Source of the DNA: a virus
Length of the DNA stretch: 20,469 nucleotides
Strand: one strand, 5' to 3'
Virus record (IMG/VR): IMGVR_UViG_3300034104_000866
Span: 1 to 20,469 of that record
Shown here: piece after piece, positions 6,512-13,278 of the stretch
Numbering within the stretch: the stretch's first letter is position 1
Layout: each line of letters starts with the position of its first letter
Notes under the pieces: model-generated
The model's database searches: none
The model's input: only the letters and a program-made list of their open reading frames with translations
What the model was told of the DNA's origin: nothing
Program-made: the position numbers and the translations under genes

Positions 6512-6697
6512 TTACTTTGTTTTAATATATAATCGTTTAAATCTTTCAACCGAACAACAAAACTCCGTTATAGGGTTTGTTTCATATTGTCTTATTGTTT
6601 CATACCAAAGTTTGTCTTTTTTAAAATCTTTGATTTGAACTATTTGCTCTCGGGTCGTGTTTTTGTAGTAACCCATTACTTTTAAATCTTCATTCAT
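6512..6697 (-). CDS. Small hypothetical protein
   Basis: A 61-aa basic protein starting MNEDLKVMGYYKNTTREQIV and containing two aromatic segments, with a central EFCCSVERFKRLYIKTK end. It is joined to the exonuclease gene by an ATGA overlap (6694-6697), which supports the start. It contains one AAACACG word (6656-6662), read there as KNT. No recognised family. Confidence 0.6.
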   Translation of the reverse strand: MNEDLKVMGYYKNTTREQIVQIKDFKKDKLWYETIRQYETNPITEFCCSVERFKRLYIKTK

Positions 6698-7365
6698 AAT
6701 TCTAAAATTAAATTGTTATAATACTCTCTTGCTAATTCTATTCTTTCTTTAATTTGTTCTATTACACTTTCGTCTTTTGCTATTTTAAAGACTTTCACGC
6801 GCTTTTCTCTTGGTATGTGGTCAAAGTTATGTTTCTTCTGAACAAAGTCCCTTACATCCAAACTTTCATCAATTAACCCTTGTTTCCAATGTTCTCTTCT
6901 AACTTCATCTTCTACAATTTGAAAAGGTGTGTTTACAAGGCAATAACAAAGTAACGCTTCGTCTTTTCCTGATAACCACATATAACCTTGTAATTGATAG
7001 TAATAATCTTTATTAGGGCATTCGGTTTCAAAAAACGGAAAAGTTGTAGCATCCCAACTGCATTTAACATCCAAAAGAATTTCATTCGTGTTTACGTCAG
7101 GTGTTCCAGTTAAATAATCATTGATTAGATTCTCGTCATTTTTATAGATGAATCCTAAGTCAAGAACTTCATTAACTAATTTGATACCTTCATCTTCAAC
7201 CTCATTACCTTTGTCAGTGTACCTACTCCAAAACTCTTTACGGATTCCGTATTTATGTTCAATAGCAAGTTCCTGAATATAGGTCTTTGTAGTTTTAGAT
7301 AAGACCTCACCCTTTGTTTTGGGTGAAGTCATTATGCGGCCTAATTGTGAGCAACGTATTTTCAT
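6694..7365 (-). CDS. YqaJ-like recombination exonuclease (PD-(D/E)XK fold)
   Basis: A 223-aa protein with the core of lambda-exonuclease/YqaJ-type nucleases: TGTPD (86-90, metal-binding D90), LLDVKC (97-102, the D-x-K motif with D99 and K101), and YYYQLQGYMWLSG (121-133, the Gln motif downstream). It should resect double-stranded DNA 5'-3' to give single strands for the ERF annealing protein encoded two genes upstream, forming a two-component recombination system. The start at 7365 overlaps the ParB-like gene as TGATG. The length is typical for phage members. Host Chi-independent recombination of concatemers is the likely use. Confidence 0.85.
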   Translation of the reverse strand: MKIRCSQLGRIMTSPKTKGEVLSKTTKTYIQELAIEHKYGIRKEFWSRYTDKGNEVEDEGIKLVNEVLDLGFIYKNDENLINDYLTGTPDVNTNEILLDVKCSWDATTFPFFETECPNKDYYYQLQGYMWLSGKDEALLCYCLVNTPFQIVEDEVRREHWKQGLIDESLDVRDFVQKKHNFDHIPREKRVKVFKIAKDESVIEQIKERIELAREYYNNLILEL

Positions 7366-8186
7366 CAGTATCTAAGGCTTATTTTGTTTCTACTCTTGTA
7401 ATTATAAATATCTTCAATTAAAGTTTTGTATTGTTCACGATTAGCACAATCTACCATTGCTGTTGGTTGTAATCTTATTTTGTGCATAAAATCATTAAAA
7501 TCAAATGTTTCTTTTTGAAGTAAACCCATCATTGTTTGAACAAAACCTGTACGATTATAACCAGAATAATAAGGTTTAATCATTCGTATTTTATTAGCCA
7601 TATCTTGAGCCAAATAAATATCTCCGCATCTCCAAGTTCCTTGTTCAAATATTTGTGAAGAACCATCTAATTTACTACCGCTATAAATACTTTTTGCATA
7701 AGTTCTTGTTGTACCACTACCAATATTTTGACATAATGCAATACAATCATTAAAAGTATAATCATCATTTTTATTTGCAAATTCACGTAGTTTAATATAT
7801 GGCTCAACACCCATATTAGCATATCCTTCCATAAAATCTTTTTTACTCCAATTCTTTTGATTAAGATTTAATGTATGAACTTCATTTAATGAATACCCAT
7901 TTACAATAATGTAATAAACAAATGATTCAGCTTCTTTGGCAGCCATTAAACGATGTTGTCCGTCTATTACTTCCATTCGTTCATTAACTAAAATTGGGTT
8001 ACACTTCATTCCATAAACACGAATTGAATCAGCTAATCGCTTAATGTGTTGTAAATTTGGAACTCTGTTTCCGTCAATCTGTTTAAAGATTGATAAATCA
8101 CTTGTTTGATAAACCTTGTTTACCTCTTTTCCTGTTTGCACGTGGTTACTGTACTTCGCCATTGGTGCTGCTGTTGTGTTATACAT
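7365..8186 (-). CDS. ParB/Srx-like domain protein in recombination module
   Basis: A 273-aa protein. Residues 36-90 form a ParB/sulfiredoxin-like domain: QIDGNRVPNLQHIKRLADSI (36-55), NPILVNE (63-69), and the box EVIDGQHRLMAAKEAE (72-87). Residues 90-273 are helical, of unknown fold. ParB-like boxes occur in CTP-binding partition proteins and in phage proteins that regulate or nick DNA. Here the gene sits between ERF and the YqaJ-like exonuclease, so a DNA-transaction role is likely. An alternative start is Met9. The coding DNA is visibly richer in A/T than its neighbours, hinting at a separate origin. It is distinct from the ParB domain fused to the methyltransferase. Confidence 0.75.
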   Translation of the reverse strand: MYNTTAAPMAKYSNHVQTGKEVNKVYQTSDLSIFKQIDGNRVPNLQHIKRLADSIRVYGMKCNPILVNERMEVIDGQHRLMAAKEAESFVYYIIVNGYSLNEVHTLNLNQKNWSKKDFMEGYANMGVEPYIKLREFANKNDDYTFNDCIALCQNIGSGTTRTYAKSIYSGSKLDGSSQIFEQGTWRCGDIYLAQDMANKIRMIKPYYSGYNRTGFVQTMMGLLQKETFDFNDFMHKIRLQPTAMVDCANREQYKTLIEDIYNYKSRNKISLRY

Positions 8187-8195
8187 AGCTTTTAA

Positions 8196-8720
8196 TTATA
8201 TAAGTAATAATGCTTTTTGTTGAACTTCATTTAATTCAAACTTTGCTTGTAGTTCTTCAGCTGTAAATTCACCGTTACGGATAGCTTCTACTGCTTTTAA
8301 AAATCGTTCACCTTGTATTGTAGGCTTTTTTTCAGTCTTTACAACTTTTATTTGTTCTCCAGCTGCATCAACGTCTTTATCGGTTACAATACCTAAAATC
8401 GAAGATAATGCGTAACGTCTTAAATAAGTAATTGCAGAACCTAAAACTTGAAAATCATTCATTCCTTTTAACTGAACGCCTTGAGGAATATCTGTTTGGC
8501 TATCTATTTGTTCTCCGCTTTCAGAATGAAACAATACAGTTACTATTGTTTGCCCATTAATTAACTGAGTGAAGCCTAATCCGTGTTTTTGTAATAACGG
8601 ATTAATCACTTCAAAGATTTTAGGAAGGTCAGCGTACGAATATCCGTAGCCTTGCGTTCCTTTGTGGATCACTGGCACTTCTTGTTGAAATGCTGCTAAA
8701 CTTTTAAATAGGTTTTTCAT
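8196..8720 (-). CDS. erf: ERF-family single-strand annealing recombinase
   Basis: A 174-aa protein with the ERF core: YGYSYADLPKIFEVINPLLQ (25-44), TQLINGQTIV-type strands, then GSAITYLRRYALSSILGI (94-111) and the acidic TDKDVDAAG (113-121). ERF proteins anneal complementary single strands during phage recombination and circularisation. The C-terminal 40 residues form a small helical domain (GERFLKAVEAIRNGEFTAEE). It is the first gene after promoter C, with ACAATTAAA in the UTR, and heads the recombination module with the YqaJ-like exonuclease. Start ATG at 8720. Confidence 0.9.
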   Translation of the reverse strand: MKNLFKSLAAFQQEVPVIHKGTQGYGYSYADLPKIFEVINPLLQKHGLGFTQLINGQTIVTVLFHSESGEQIDSQTDIPQGVQLKGMNDFQVLGSAITYLRRYALSSILGIVTDKDVDAAGEQIKVVKTEKKPTIQGERFLKAVEAIRNGEFTAEELQAKFELNEVQQKALLLI

Positions 8721-8742
8721 AATATAAATTTTAATTGTTTGA

Positions 8743-8768
8743 CAAATATAACTATTCTTTTTAATATA
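8743..8768 (-). promoter_or_regulatory. Promoter C (module promoter)
   Basis: The coding strand shows TATATTAAAAAG (8768-8757), six bases, TATATTTG (8750-8743), then GTCAAACAATTAAA in the UTR. TTGT just upstream of the box can serve as -33. It drives the ERF-exonuclease operon and is nearly identical to promoters A, B and D. Confidence 0.8.
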
Positions 8769-8782
8769 ACAATGGATAAATG

Positions 8783-9235
8783 TTAAATTTTATGATATTT
8801 TTCTTTTGCTTGTAAATATGCGTTTCGTGCTTCTTCTTCAGTATTATAATAACCTAAATAAGTTTTAATTTTATTTATTCTAATATATGAATACCATTTT
8901 TTAGCAACTTTATTAAAATAATACCCTTTAACATTTTTTCTATTCCATTGATTTTGTTGTCGTGTTACTGCTCTTAAATTGCAAATTCTATTGTCATTTC
9001 TAATATTATTAATATGATCAATTTCTATAGGACACTCTTTATTTACCCAGTACCAAGCAAATCTATGGTTTCCTATTGCAAATAATTTATTATTTACATT
9101 AACACTAAACTTCATATATCCGTCTTTTTGAATATAATCAACTTTATTATTAAATCTATTATAAATAATACCAGTTTCTGGATCGTAGGTATAACCACGT
9201 TTAATTGCTAATTCGCATCTTTCTTTTCGTGTCAT
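8783..9235 (-). CDS. HNH homing-type endonuclease with AP2 DNA-binding domain
   Basis: A 150-aa protein when started at the ATG at 9235 (MTRKERCELAIKRGY). The reading frame stays open upstream to 9331, but that part is a structured leader and is not kept. The HNH nuclease covers about residues 55-100: NHRFAWYW, EIDHINN (71-77), CNLRAVTRQQNQWNRK (85-100). The AP2-like domain covers 101-147: KGYYFNKVAKKWYSYI, then KTYLGYYNTEEEARNAY. Free-standing HNH-AP2 enzymes are self-spreading elements in phages. Its very AT-rich coding DNA, own promoter and leader, and position between two operons fit an inserted mobile gene. The target site is unknown. It could also serve as a packaging-associated nuclease, but the AP2 domain favours homing. 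Confidence 0.85.
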   Translation of the reverse strand: MTRKERCELAIKRGYTYDPETGIIYNRFNNKVDYIQKDGYMKFSVNVNNKLFAIGNHRFAWYWVNKECPIEIDHINNIRNDNRICNLRAVTRQQNQWNRKNVKGYYFNKVAKKWYSYIRINKIKTYLGYYNTEEEARNAYLQAKEKYHKI

Positions 9236-9324
9236 AAAATAAAAAAGCCTTAGTGCTTTCAAGGTTGCGGTCTCTACTAACACTAAGGTCTTAAATAAGT
9301 TTCTGAATGTAGCCGCAACCCTAC
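9236..9324 (-). ncRNA. Pseudoknot-capable leader RNA upstream of the HNH gene
   Basis: On the coding strand, GGTTGCGG (9320-9313) pairs perfectly with CCGCAACC (9270-9263), and CCTTAGTG (9288-9281) pairs perfectly with CACTAAGG (9255-9248). The arms interleave (a-b-a'-b'), so the two 8-bp stems would form an H-type pseudoknot. The b stem is followed by CTTTTTT, so it could also act as a terminator with a' in its loop. It begins just after a TATATTTG promoter and ends 12 nt before the HNH ATG. Layout and part of loop 1 (TTCAGAAACTTATTTA) resemble the leader at 12406-12487. Confidence 0.6.
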
Positions 9325-9328
9325 AATA

Positions 9329-9336
9329 CAAATATA
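9329..9336 (-). promoter_or_regulatory. -7 promoter element of the HNH leader
   Basis: TATATTTG on the coding strand (9336-9329), about 9 nt before the first arm of the leader. Upstream is AT-rich without a clear TTTG -33 or the TATATTAAAAA box of promoters A-D, so it would be a different and weaker type. Confidence 0.5.
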
Positions 9337-9351
9337 TAAATTTTTAATTAA

Positions 9352-9714
9352 TTATAAAAATTTTTGTAAACCAATCGCACAATTTTTTATACTATTAGCT
9401 CGTTGATTTAAACTATTAATTTGTTCTTCAATTGTTTTTTTACAATCTGTTGTAAAGTATCCATTAGAATTTGCAACCAGCGGTATTATGCCGTTTGTAC
9501 GTATATAGTTAACCATTTTACGTAATCGGGGACCATTCATTTTAATTTTATAACCTTTCGTGTTTAGGTATTCGTTTAATCGGGTTACTATTAATTCACT
9601 TTTAATTGGGTTCGCCTTTTTGTAGTTTCTGAATCCATGAACCACTACTGGCAGAATCTCCATTTCTTCGCTTGTAAGTTCGTGTGTGAACTCTTCAAAA
9701 TTTGTTACGCTCAT
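9352..9714 (-). CDS. Hypothetical phage protein, possibly winged-helix
   Basis: A 120-aa protein: MSVTNFEEFTHELTSEEMEI, then LPVVVHGFRNYKKANPIKSE, and KMNGPRLRKMVNYIRTNGII (58-77) followed by PLVANSNGYFTTDC. The helix-helix-strand-strand pattern (ELIVTRLNEYL, GPRLRKMVNYIRTNG, IIPLVANSNGYF) looks like a winged helix-turn-helix with a beta hairpin wing, so DNA binding is plausible. The C-terminus is a polar helix. It is second in the short operon from promoter D and just upstream of the HNH unit. I recall similar proteins in Bacteroidota phages, without a known role. Confidence 0.65.
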   Translation of the reverse strand: MSVTNFEEFTHELTSEEMEILPVVVHGFRNYKKANPIKSELIVTRLNEYLNTKGYKIKMNGPRLRKMVNYIRTNGIIPLVANSNGYFTTDCKKTIEEQINSLNQRANSIKNCAIGLQKFL

Positions 9715-9724
9715 AATTTAAGTT

Positions 9725-9958
9725 TTAAAATCCGTAACGCATTACATCTTCATACTCGGCTAAGGTCATTTGATCGTAATGGTCTTGTGCTATGTCTCCA
9801 TTTAGTTCGAATCGTGTTTTTCTAATTTCACGTTCTTTTGCTTCAGCACGTTCAATGTTACGCATAATCATTTTTAGCGTGTTTCTTAAATGGTTTTCAT
9901 CCATTAAATCAATGTCGATTTTTTGACCATTCTTCATAGTCCAGTAATACTTTTTCAT
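9725..9958 (-). CDS. Small hypothetical protein
   Basis: A 77-aa charged protein starting MKKYYWTMKNGQKIDIDLMD. It has a helical centre (HLRNTLKMIMRNIERAEAKE) and an acidic tail with DHYDQMTLAEYEDVMRYGF. The N-terminal strand pair followed by a helix is a pattern I have seen in short Bacteroidota phage proteins, with no known role. It is the first gene after promoter D, with ACAATTAAAAC in its UTR. Confidence 0.6.
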   Translation of the reverse strand: MKKYYWTMKNGQKIDIDLMDENHLRNTLKMIMRNIERAEAKEREIRKTRFELNGDIAQDHYDQMTLAEYEDVMRYGF

Positions 9959-9981
9959 AATTTAAGTTTTAATTGTTGAGT

Positions 9982-10007
9982 CAAAAGTAATTATTCTTTT
10001 TAATATA
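9982..10007 (-). promoter_or_regulatory. Promoter D (module promoter)
   Basis: The coding strand shows TATATTAAAAAG (10007-9996), six bases, then TACTTTTG (9989-9982) and a UTR with CAACAATTAAAAC. The box begins 1 nt after the ninG stop. The -7 element differs from A-C in two bases but still fits TAnnTTTG. There is no clear -33. Confidence 0.7.
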
Positions 10008-10008
10008 A

Positions 10009-10527
10009 TTACAATTCTTTTATCTTTTTTTTATAAGTCAACATAATTTCTCGCAATTCCTCTTTGGTGTATCTTCTTTCTGTTGCTCCATTTTCCTCTA
10101 ACCATTCAACTCGCTCAACTCCGATTTTGTCAATTAGCCTTTTTCTGTATTCAACTTGATTACCTGAAAGCATTACATTACATTTATAACAACTTACCCA
10201 AACATTGTCTTCGTGAAAGCGTACGTTTGAATGTCCTCCAGCACTTAAATAGTGTGATGCGTGTCTTACTCCATTTATTTGTTTACCGCAGCTTATGCAG
10301 TTTTCGTGTTTATCTCGCTCACGTATAAATCGATTAAATACAACTTGTGTCATATTTAAAAAGTCTTGGATAGTTTCTAAGTCTTGTTTCATTTTCTGCT
10401 TTTTAACTTTCCATTGTTTCGCCTTTTCAGATTCTACCCAAACACGAACACACTCATCTTTTAAACAGTATTTCATATTGAATCGGATAGGCTCAAACTT
10501 TTCTTTGCAATGTTTACAGCGTGGCAT
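10009..10527 (-). CDS. ninG: NinG/Rap-like recombination endonuclease
   Basis: A 172-aa protein with the NinG layout: an N-terminal zinc knuckle (CKHC at 4-7, C21 and C26), a basic linker helix (SEKAKQWKVKKQKMK), and a C-terminal HNH-like core with CISC (77-80), RHASHYLSAGGH (88-99), RFHEDNVWVSCYKCN (103-117). In lambda, NinG (Rap) is a structure-specific nuclease that cuts recombination intermediates and supports the Red pathway. Here it would act with the ERF and YqaJ-like proteins encoded further downstream. It follows the coiled-coil gene with a 14-nt overlap, and its stop touches promoter D. Length is close to the usual ~200 aa. Confidence 0.85.
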   Translation of the reverse strand: MPRCKHCKEKFEPIRFNMKYCLKDECVRVWVESEKAKQWKVKKQKMKQDLETIQDFLNMTQVVFNRFIRERDKHENCISCGKQINGVRHASHYLSAGGHSNVRFHEDNVWVSCYKCNVMLSGNQVEYRKRLIDKIGVERVEWLEENGATERRYTKEELREIMLTYKKKIKEL

Positions 10528-10807
10528 CTTTCATTTTTAATTGTGTTTGTAAATCCTTATTCTTAAACTTCTCCTCCATCAATAGTTTTTCAAGTCTAAA
10601 ATTCTGCTGTAATGCTGTTCTTAGTTCCTTTTCCATAGCATCGTAGCTTATTTTCACTTGTTGTAAGTCTGCTAAGCTACGCTCCATTGAATGTATTAAA
10701 TCATATCTATTAGAGGCACGTTCTTTTATTTCCTCAAGACTTAGTTTAATCTTTAAATAGGTAGTGTCTAAGTTTACTTTGCCAGTTATAATTGTCAATT
10801 CGTTCAT
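10514..10807 (-). CDS. Small coiled-coil protein
   Basis: A 97-aa, almost wholly helical protein with heptad-like repeats: IKLSLEEIKERASNRYDLIH, MERSLADLQQVKISYDAMEK, ELRTALQQNFRLEKLLMEEK. No zinc or catalytic residues are visible. The start ATG at 10807 is preceded by AAAAACACGAATAA, one of the AAACACG words near a start codon. It overlaps ninG by 14 nt and follows the helicase gene by 28 nt. Probably a dimeric accessory to replication or recombination. No family recognised. Confidence 0.6.
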   Translation of the reverse strand: MNELTIITGKVNLDTTYLKIKLSLEEIKERASNRYDLIHSMERSLADLQQVKISYDAMEKELRTALQQNFRLEKLLMEEKFKNKDLQTQLKMKDATL

Positions 10808-10835
10808 TTATTCGTGTTTTTGTAAGTTATAATAA

Positions 10836-11795
10836 TCAAAAAGGAACATCTTTATTCATCTTTTCGCTAAACGAAAGTAATTCTTTTCCGTTAACTATAT
10901 CGGGTTCAATCAAAGGTAGTTGTTTAGCTGGAAAACTATTTGAAATTGGTTTCGTGTTTCTAATCGGATCAACTGAATTAATTTTAAACCCTAATCCGTT
11001 ATTAAATTCACACAATACTGGTTCATCTAATCTCGTATGCATTCCGCCCGTGTCCATATCCTTAATTTTTTCTACGTTTACCATAGTGTAATACTTCATT
11101 GTTTCGTGTTTTATTAGCCTGTGAATAACAAACATATCATCACATCTATTTAAAAACGCCTTACCGCCTTCTACGTGGTCTTTTAAAGGTGGTTTAAGGT
11201 GCCCTTTCCACATATGCCCGTCTGCATATAAATTACCGCTCCTACCACTTTCGCTATTTGGGTGCGTGTTTATGTAAATTGTCATTCCCGATTCATTAAC
11301 AAATTGCCTTGCTTGATTTAAAAACTGATAATTACCTTCATAAGTCATAGGTCGGTCAAGTCCTGTAAAAGGGTCAATTAATCCAGCATCGCAGTCGCTA
11401 TCTTTAAATAACTTTAAAATATCCGCAGGAGTATAAAGTTTATCGTTAGGTATAAAATTAAAATACTGCTCTAAGTATGTTGCCGTGCTTAATATCTTTG
11501 AATCTTCTATTTCAGTAAACTTTTGCCCTAAGTACATTTGTATCATATCACGCAATATTTGACCTTTTTGATTTTCACCACTCCAAATGCAAAACTTTAA
11601 ATCGTGTTTTACTGCCAACGTCAAAAAATACCAATTAATCCAATAAGTTTTACCTACGTTATCGTGTCCTAAAATAATATTTAGTTGTTTACGTTTAAAC
11701 AAAAGATGATTATCCAAGTCGCAGTTAATGCCGTAACCCTTTTTTATTTTTCCGTGTTTATAGTCAAGTAGGTATTGTGCTGAATCGCCTATCAT
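10836..11795 (-). CDS. RecA-fold replicative helicase-like ATPase (DnaB/RepA type)
   Basis: A 319-aa protein with Walker A GHDNVGKT (43-50), Walker B-like GLIDPF (138-143, D141), a sensor/motif segment YINTHPNSESGR (174-185) and a later GGKAFLNRCDDMFVIHR region. There is no N-terminal primase-binding domain, so it matches the C-terminal motor of DnaB-like or RepA-like phage helicases. It should unwind the replication fork. It is encoded after a DnaD-like initiator with an ATGA overlap (11792-11795), the typical initiator-helicase pair. The C-terminal 40 residues are low-complexity and may contact a partner. It could instead be a helicase loader, but the motif spacing favours the motor itself. 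Confidence 0.75.
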   Translation of the reverse strand: MIGDSAQYLLDYKHGKIKKGYGINCDLDNHLLFKRKQLNIILGHDNVGKTYWINWYFLTLAVKHDLKFCIWSGENQKGQILRDMIQMYLGQKFTEIEDSKILSTATYLEQYFNFIPNDKLYTPADILKLFKDSDCDAGLIDPFTGLDRPMTYEGNYQFLNQARQFVNESGMTIYINTHPNSESGRSGNLYADGHMWKGHLKPPLKDHVEGGKAFLNRCDDMFVIHRLIKHETMKYYTMVNVEKIKDMDTGGMHTRLDEPVLCEFNNGLGFKINSVDPIRNTKPISNSFPAKQLPLIEPDIVNGKELLSFSEKMNKDVPF

Positions 11796-12388
11796 AATCC
11801 AAGTTGTTTGTTAACATATTCTACTAAATGGTCGGTTTCTTCTTTTTGATATTGTTTAGGGTTTCTACTAAGCCAAGTTCTTAATCTTTGAGATATACCA
11901 AATGTTTTTTCTTTTTCAAATCTAAGTTTTTTATCATTCTCACCGTGTTCAGTCCAATAAAAATAAAAGTCGTTTAGCATATCCCTACCATACTCATCTA
12001 AAAAAGGTTTAAGCGCGTCAGCAAATTTTAATTTGCGTTCTTCTATATTATTCTTTATATTTAATACTTTATTATTTACTGCAAGGGTCTCTTTAAGGGT
12101 GTCTTTAAGGGGGTCTTCAAGGGTATTAATGTTAACTTGTTGTTTTTCAATGCGTTTCAATGCGCCTTGTTTACCAAATTCTTTAGCTTGAATTACGATG
12201 TTCATCGTCTTTTTGTAATTATCAAAATATTTTTTTACAATTTTCTTCTTAATTGCAACTTCATTACCCTGATAATACTCGGTAACTGCATAGAGCCATA
12301 AGGAATAATCGGCTATATTATCAAAAAACTCTTTGGCATATTCAAGGTCTTCGATGTTTACCTTTACAAATTCTTTTTTGTTTGTCAT
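11792..12388 (-). CDS. DnaD-like replication initiator / replisome organiser
   Basis: A 198-aa protein. Residues 10-85 are a helical N-terminal domain (YAKEFFDNIADYSLWLYAVT), followed by a variable linker. Residues about 125-175 carry FLDEYGRDMLNDFYFYWTEH and KTFGISQRLRTWLSRNPKQY, a C-terminal pattern of phage replication initiators that ends in a short helix-turn-helix-like segment. It would bind the phage origin and recruit the ATPase encoded next. The linker DNA contains three GGGT/GGTC-like short repeats (ggtctctttaagggtgtcttt), suggesting an A/T- and G-run-rich segment that might hold iterons. That is speculative. Its own leader and promoter lie upstream. Confidence 0.7.
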   Translation of the reverse strand: MTNKKEFVKVNIEDLEYAKEFFDNIADYSLWLYAVTEYYQGNEVAIKKKIVKKYFDNYKKTMNIVIQAKEFGKQGALKRIEKQQVNINTLEDPLKDTLKETLAVNNKVLNIKNNIEERKLKFADALKPFLDEYGRDMLNDFYFYWTEHGENDKKLRFEKEKTFGISQRLRTWLSRNPKQYQKEETDHLVEYVNKQLGL

Positions 12389-12405
12389 GGTTGTTATTTA
12401 AAGCA

Positions 12406-12487
12406 TAACCCCCGAACCGATAGCCACAACCACGAGGCATTTCGCATTCAGGGGTTAATAAAAAAGTCTTCTGATTCATGTGGTTGT
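12406..12487 (-). ncRNA. Pseudoknot-capable leader RNA upstream of the replication initiator
   Basis: On the coding strand, ACAACCAC (12487-12480) pairs with GTGGTTGT (12433-12426), and TAACCCC (12457-12451) pairs with GGGGTTA (12412-12406). The arms interleave (a-b-a'-b') as in the HNH leader, giving 8- and 7-bp stems. Loop 1 contains ATCAGAAGACTTTTTTA, similar to TTCAGAAACTTATTTA in the other leader. It starts about 14 nt after a TATATTTG box and ends 17 nt before the initiator ATG. A 45-codon frame from ATG 12479 crosses it but looks accidental. Confidence 0.55.
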
Positions 12488-12500
12488 AATTTCAGATAGG

Positions 12501-12528
12501 CAAATATAAAAATAATTATTTAATCAAA
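12501..12528 (-). promoter_or_regulatory. Promoter of the replication module
   Basis: A -33-like TTTG (12528-12525), a 16-nt spacer and the -7 element TATATTTG (12508-12501), followed by CC. It matches the Bacteroidota consensus but lacks the TATATTAAAAA box of promoters A-D. It overlaps the last codons of the 38-aa gene upstream. Confidence 0.6.
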
Positions 12529-12636
12529 CTCAAAATTCTTATAAAAATTATTTGCTACATTAACACGAACCCTCCATTGCTTTATTTTACGATAGTCAAT
12601 CTTTTGCTTAGGGTTGTACAATATAAGAACTCTCAT
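12520..12636 (-). CDS. Very small basic protein at the end of the tiny-gene cassette
   Basis: A 38-aa frame from ATG at 12636 (MRVLILYNPKQKIDYRKIKQ) to TAA at 12520. It overlaps the stop of the preceding gene as ATGA, the same coupling used along the cassette, which argues it is translated. The product is basic, with an N-terminal strand and a WRVRVNVANNFYKNF stretch. An AAACACG word lies 14 nt before its start. Function unknown. Confidence 0.5.
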   Translation of the reverse strand: MRVLILYNPKQKIDYRKIKQWRVRVNVANNFYKNFEFD

Positions 12637-12887
12637 AGTTTTTCTATTTCGTGTTTTACTTGTTTCCAATAATACTCTTGAGTCATATCTTCCATAATAT
12701 TATCTTCAAAACTTTTATATACAATTACATATGGATGATTTAATTCAAGTAATTCATCAACTGCAATCAATGCGCATTGTTTGGCAGTACTTGGAAACAT
12801 TGATTCACTTGGAGGAATACAACCTTTTCTATTAAATGGGTTTCTGTATTTCTTAACTAATTCAAATGCTTTCTCTTTTGGTGTCAT
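12633..12887 (-). CDS. Small conserved phage protein (MTPK...EIEKL type)
   Basis: An 84-aa protein starting MTPKEKAFELVKKYRNPFNR and containing AKQCALIAVDELLEL (35-49) and YYWKQVKHEIEKL at the C-terminus (72-84). This template is common in small proteins of Flavobacterium and other Bacteroidota phages, with no known function. The next upstream gene is a paralogue sharing MTPK at the start and EIEKL at the end. It is coupled to both neighbours by ATGA overlaps. Confidence 0.7.
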   Translation of the reverse strand: MTPKEKAFELVKKYRNPFNRKGCIPPSESMFPSTAKQCALIAVDELLELNHPYVIVYKSFEDNIMEDMTQEYYWKQVKHEIEKL

Positions 12888-13066
12888 AGCTTTTCGATTT
12901 CTGTTATAACTTCTTTTAAAAACTTAATTCGTGTTAATGTAAGCGTTTCCTGAATACGCTGGTGGCAAGTAAAGATAGCGCAGCTTCTCGCTTTCTTATA
13001 ATCTTTTATTTCAAGTCCAATGTAGAACTTGTCTACTAACTCTATTGCAAATTGTTTCGGTGTCAT
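12884..13066 (-). CDS. Small conserved phage protein, paralogue of the next gene
   Basis: A 60-aa protein, MTPKQFAIELVDKFYIGLEI, then ARSCAIFTCHQRI (26-38) and LKEVITEIEKL at the end. It aligns with the neighbouring 84-aa protein (MTPK, ELVxK, AxxCAxI, EVxxEIEKL) but lacks the central insert, so it looks like a diverged tandem duplicate. ATGA overlaps join it to the genes on both sides. Unknown function. Confidence 0.65.
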   Translation of the reverse strand: MTPKQFAIELVDKFYIGLEIKDYKKARSCAIFTCHQRIQETLTLTRIKFLKEVITEIEKL

Positions 13067-13278
13067 ACGTTTGATTTAACTATTATTTCTTTATCACTTA
13101 TTATTTTAAAGCTTCGAGTACGTTCGTATTTCTGCATGAATTGAAGATTCATTCTATTATAAACATCCTCATGGTATTCCTTACCTTTCAAAAGCAATTC
13201 TTTTAACCGCTCAAGTTGTTCTAATAAAACTGCTTCGTTTGTCCATTCGAACACTGCTGTAACTTCTTTTGCTTTCAT
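13063..13278 (-). CDS. Small hypothetical protein
   Basis: A 71-aa protein with a helical centre (EAVLLEQLERLKELLLKGKE) and a basic C-terminus (KYERTRSFKIISDKEIIVKS). A short coiled coil is likely. It is linked by 4-nt ATGA overlaps upstream and downstream. Unknown function. Confidence 0.6.
   Translation of the reverse strand: MKAKEVTAVFEWTNEAVLLEQLERLKELLLKGKEYHEDVYNRMNLQFMQKYERTRSFKIISDKEIIVKSNV

Noticed and set aside
9236-9331. N-terminal extension of the HNH frame (MYCRVAATF...)
   Set aside because: It is translation of the structured leader between promoter and ATG 9235. It has no domain similarity, and the transcript would start at about its first codon.
12345-12479. 45-codon frame crossing the replication leader
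   Set aside because: It overlaps the initiator start, encodes low-complexity basic sequence and coincides with pseudoknot arms. Probably accidental.
12406-12487. Known small ribozyme such as twister or hammerhead in the leader
   Set aside because: A few bases resemble twister (UAAC, AAUGCC), but the essential stem order and conserved core could not be matched.
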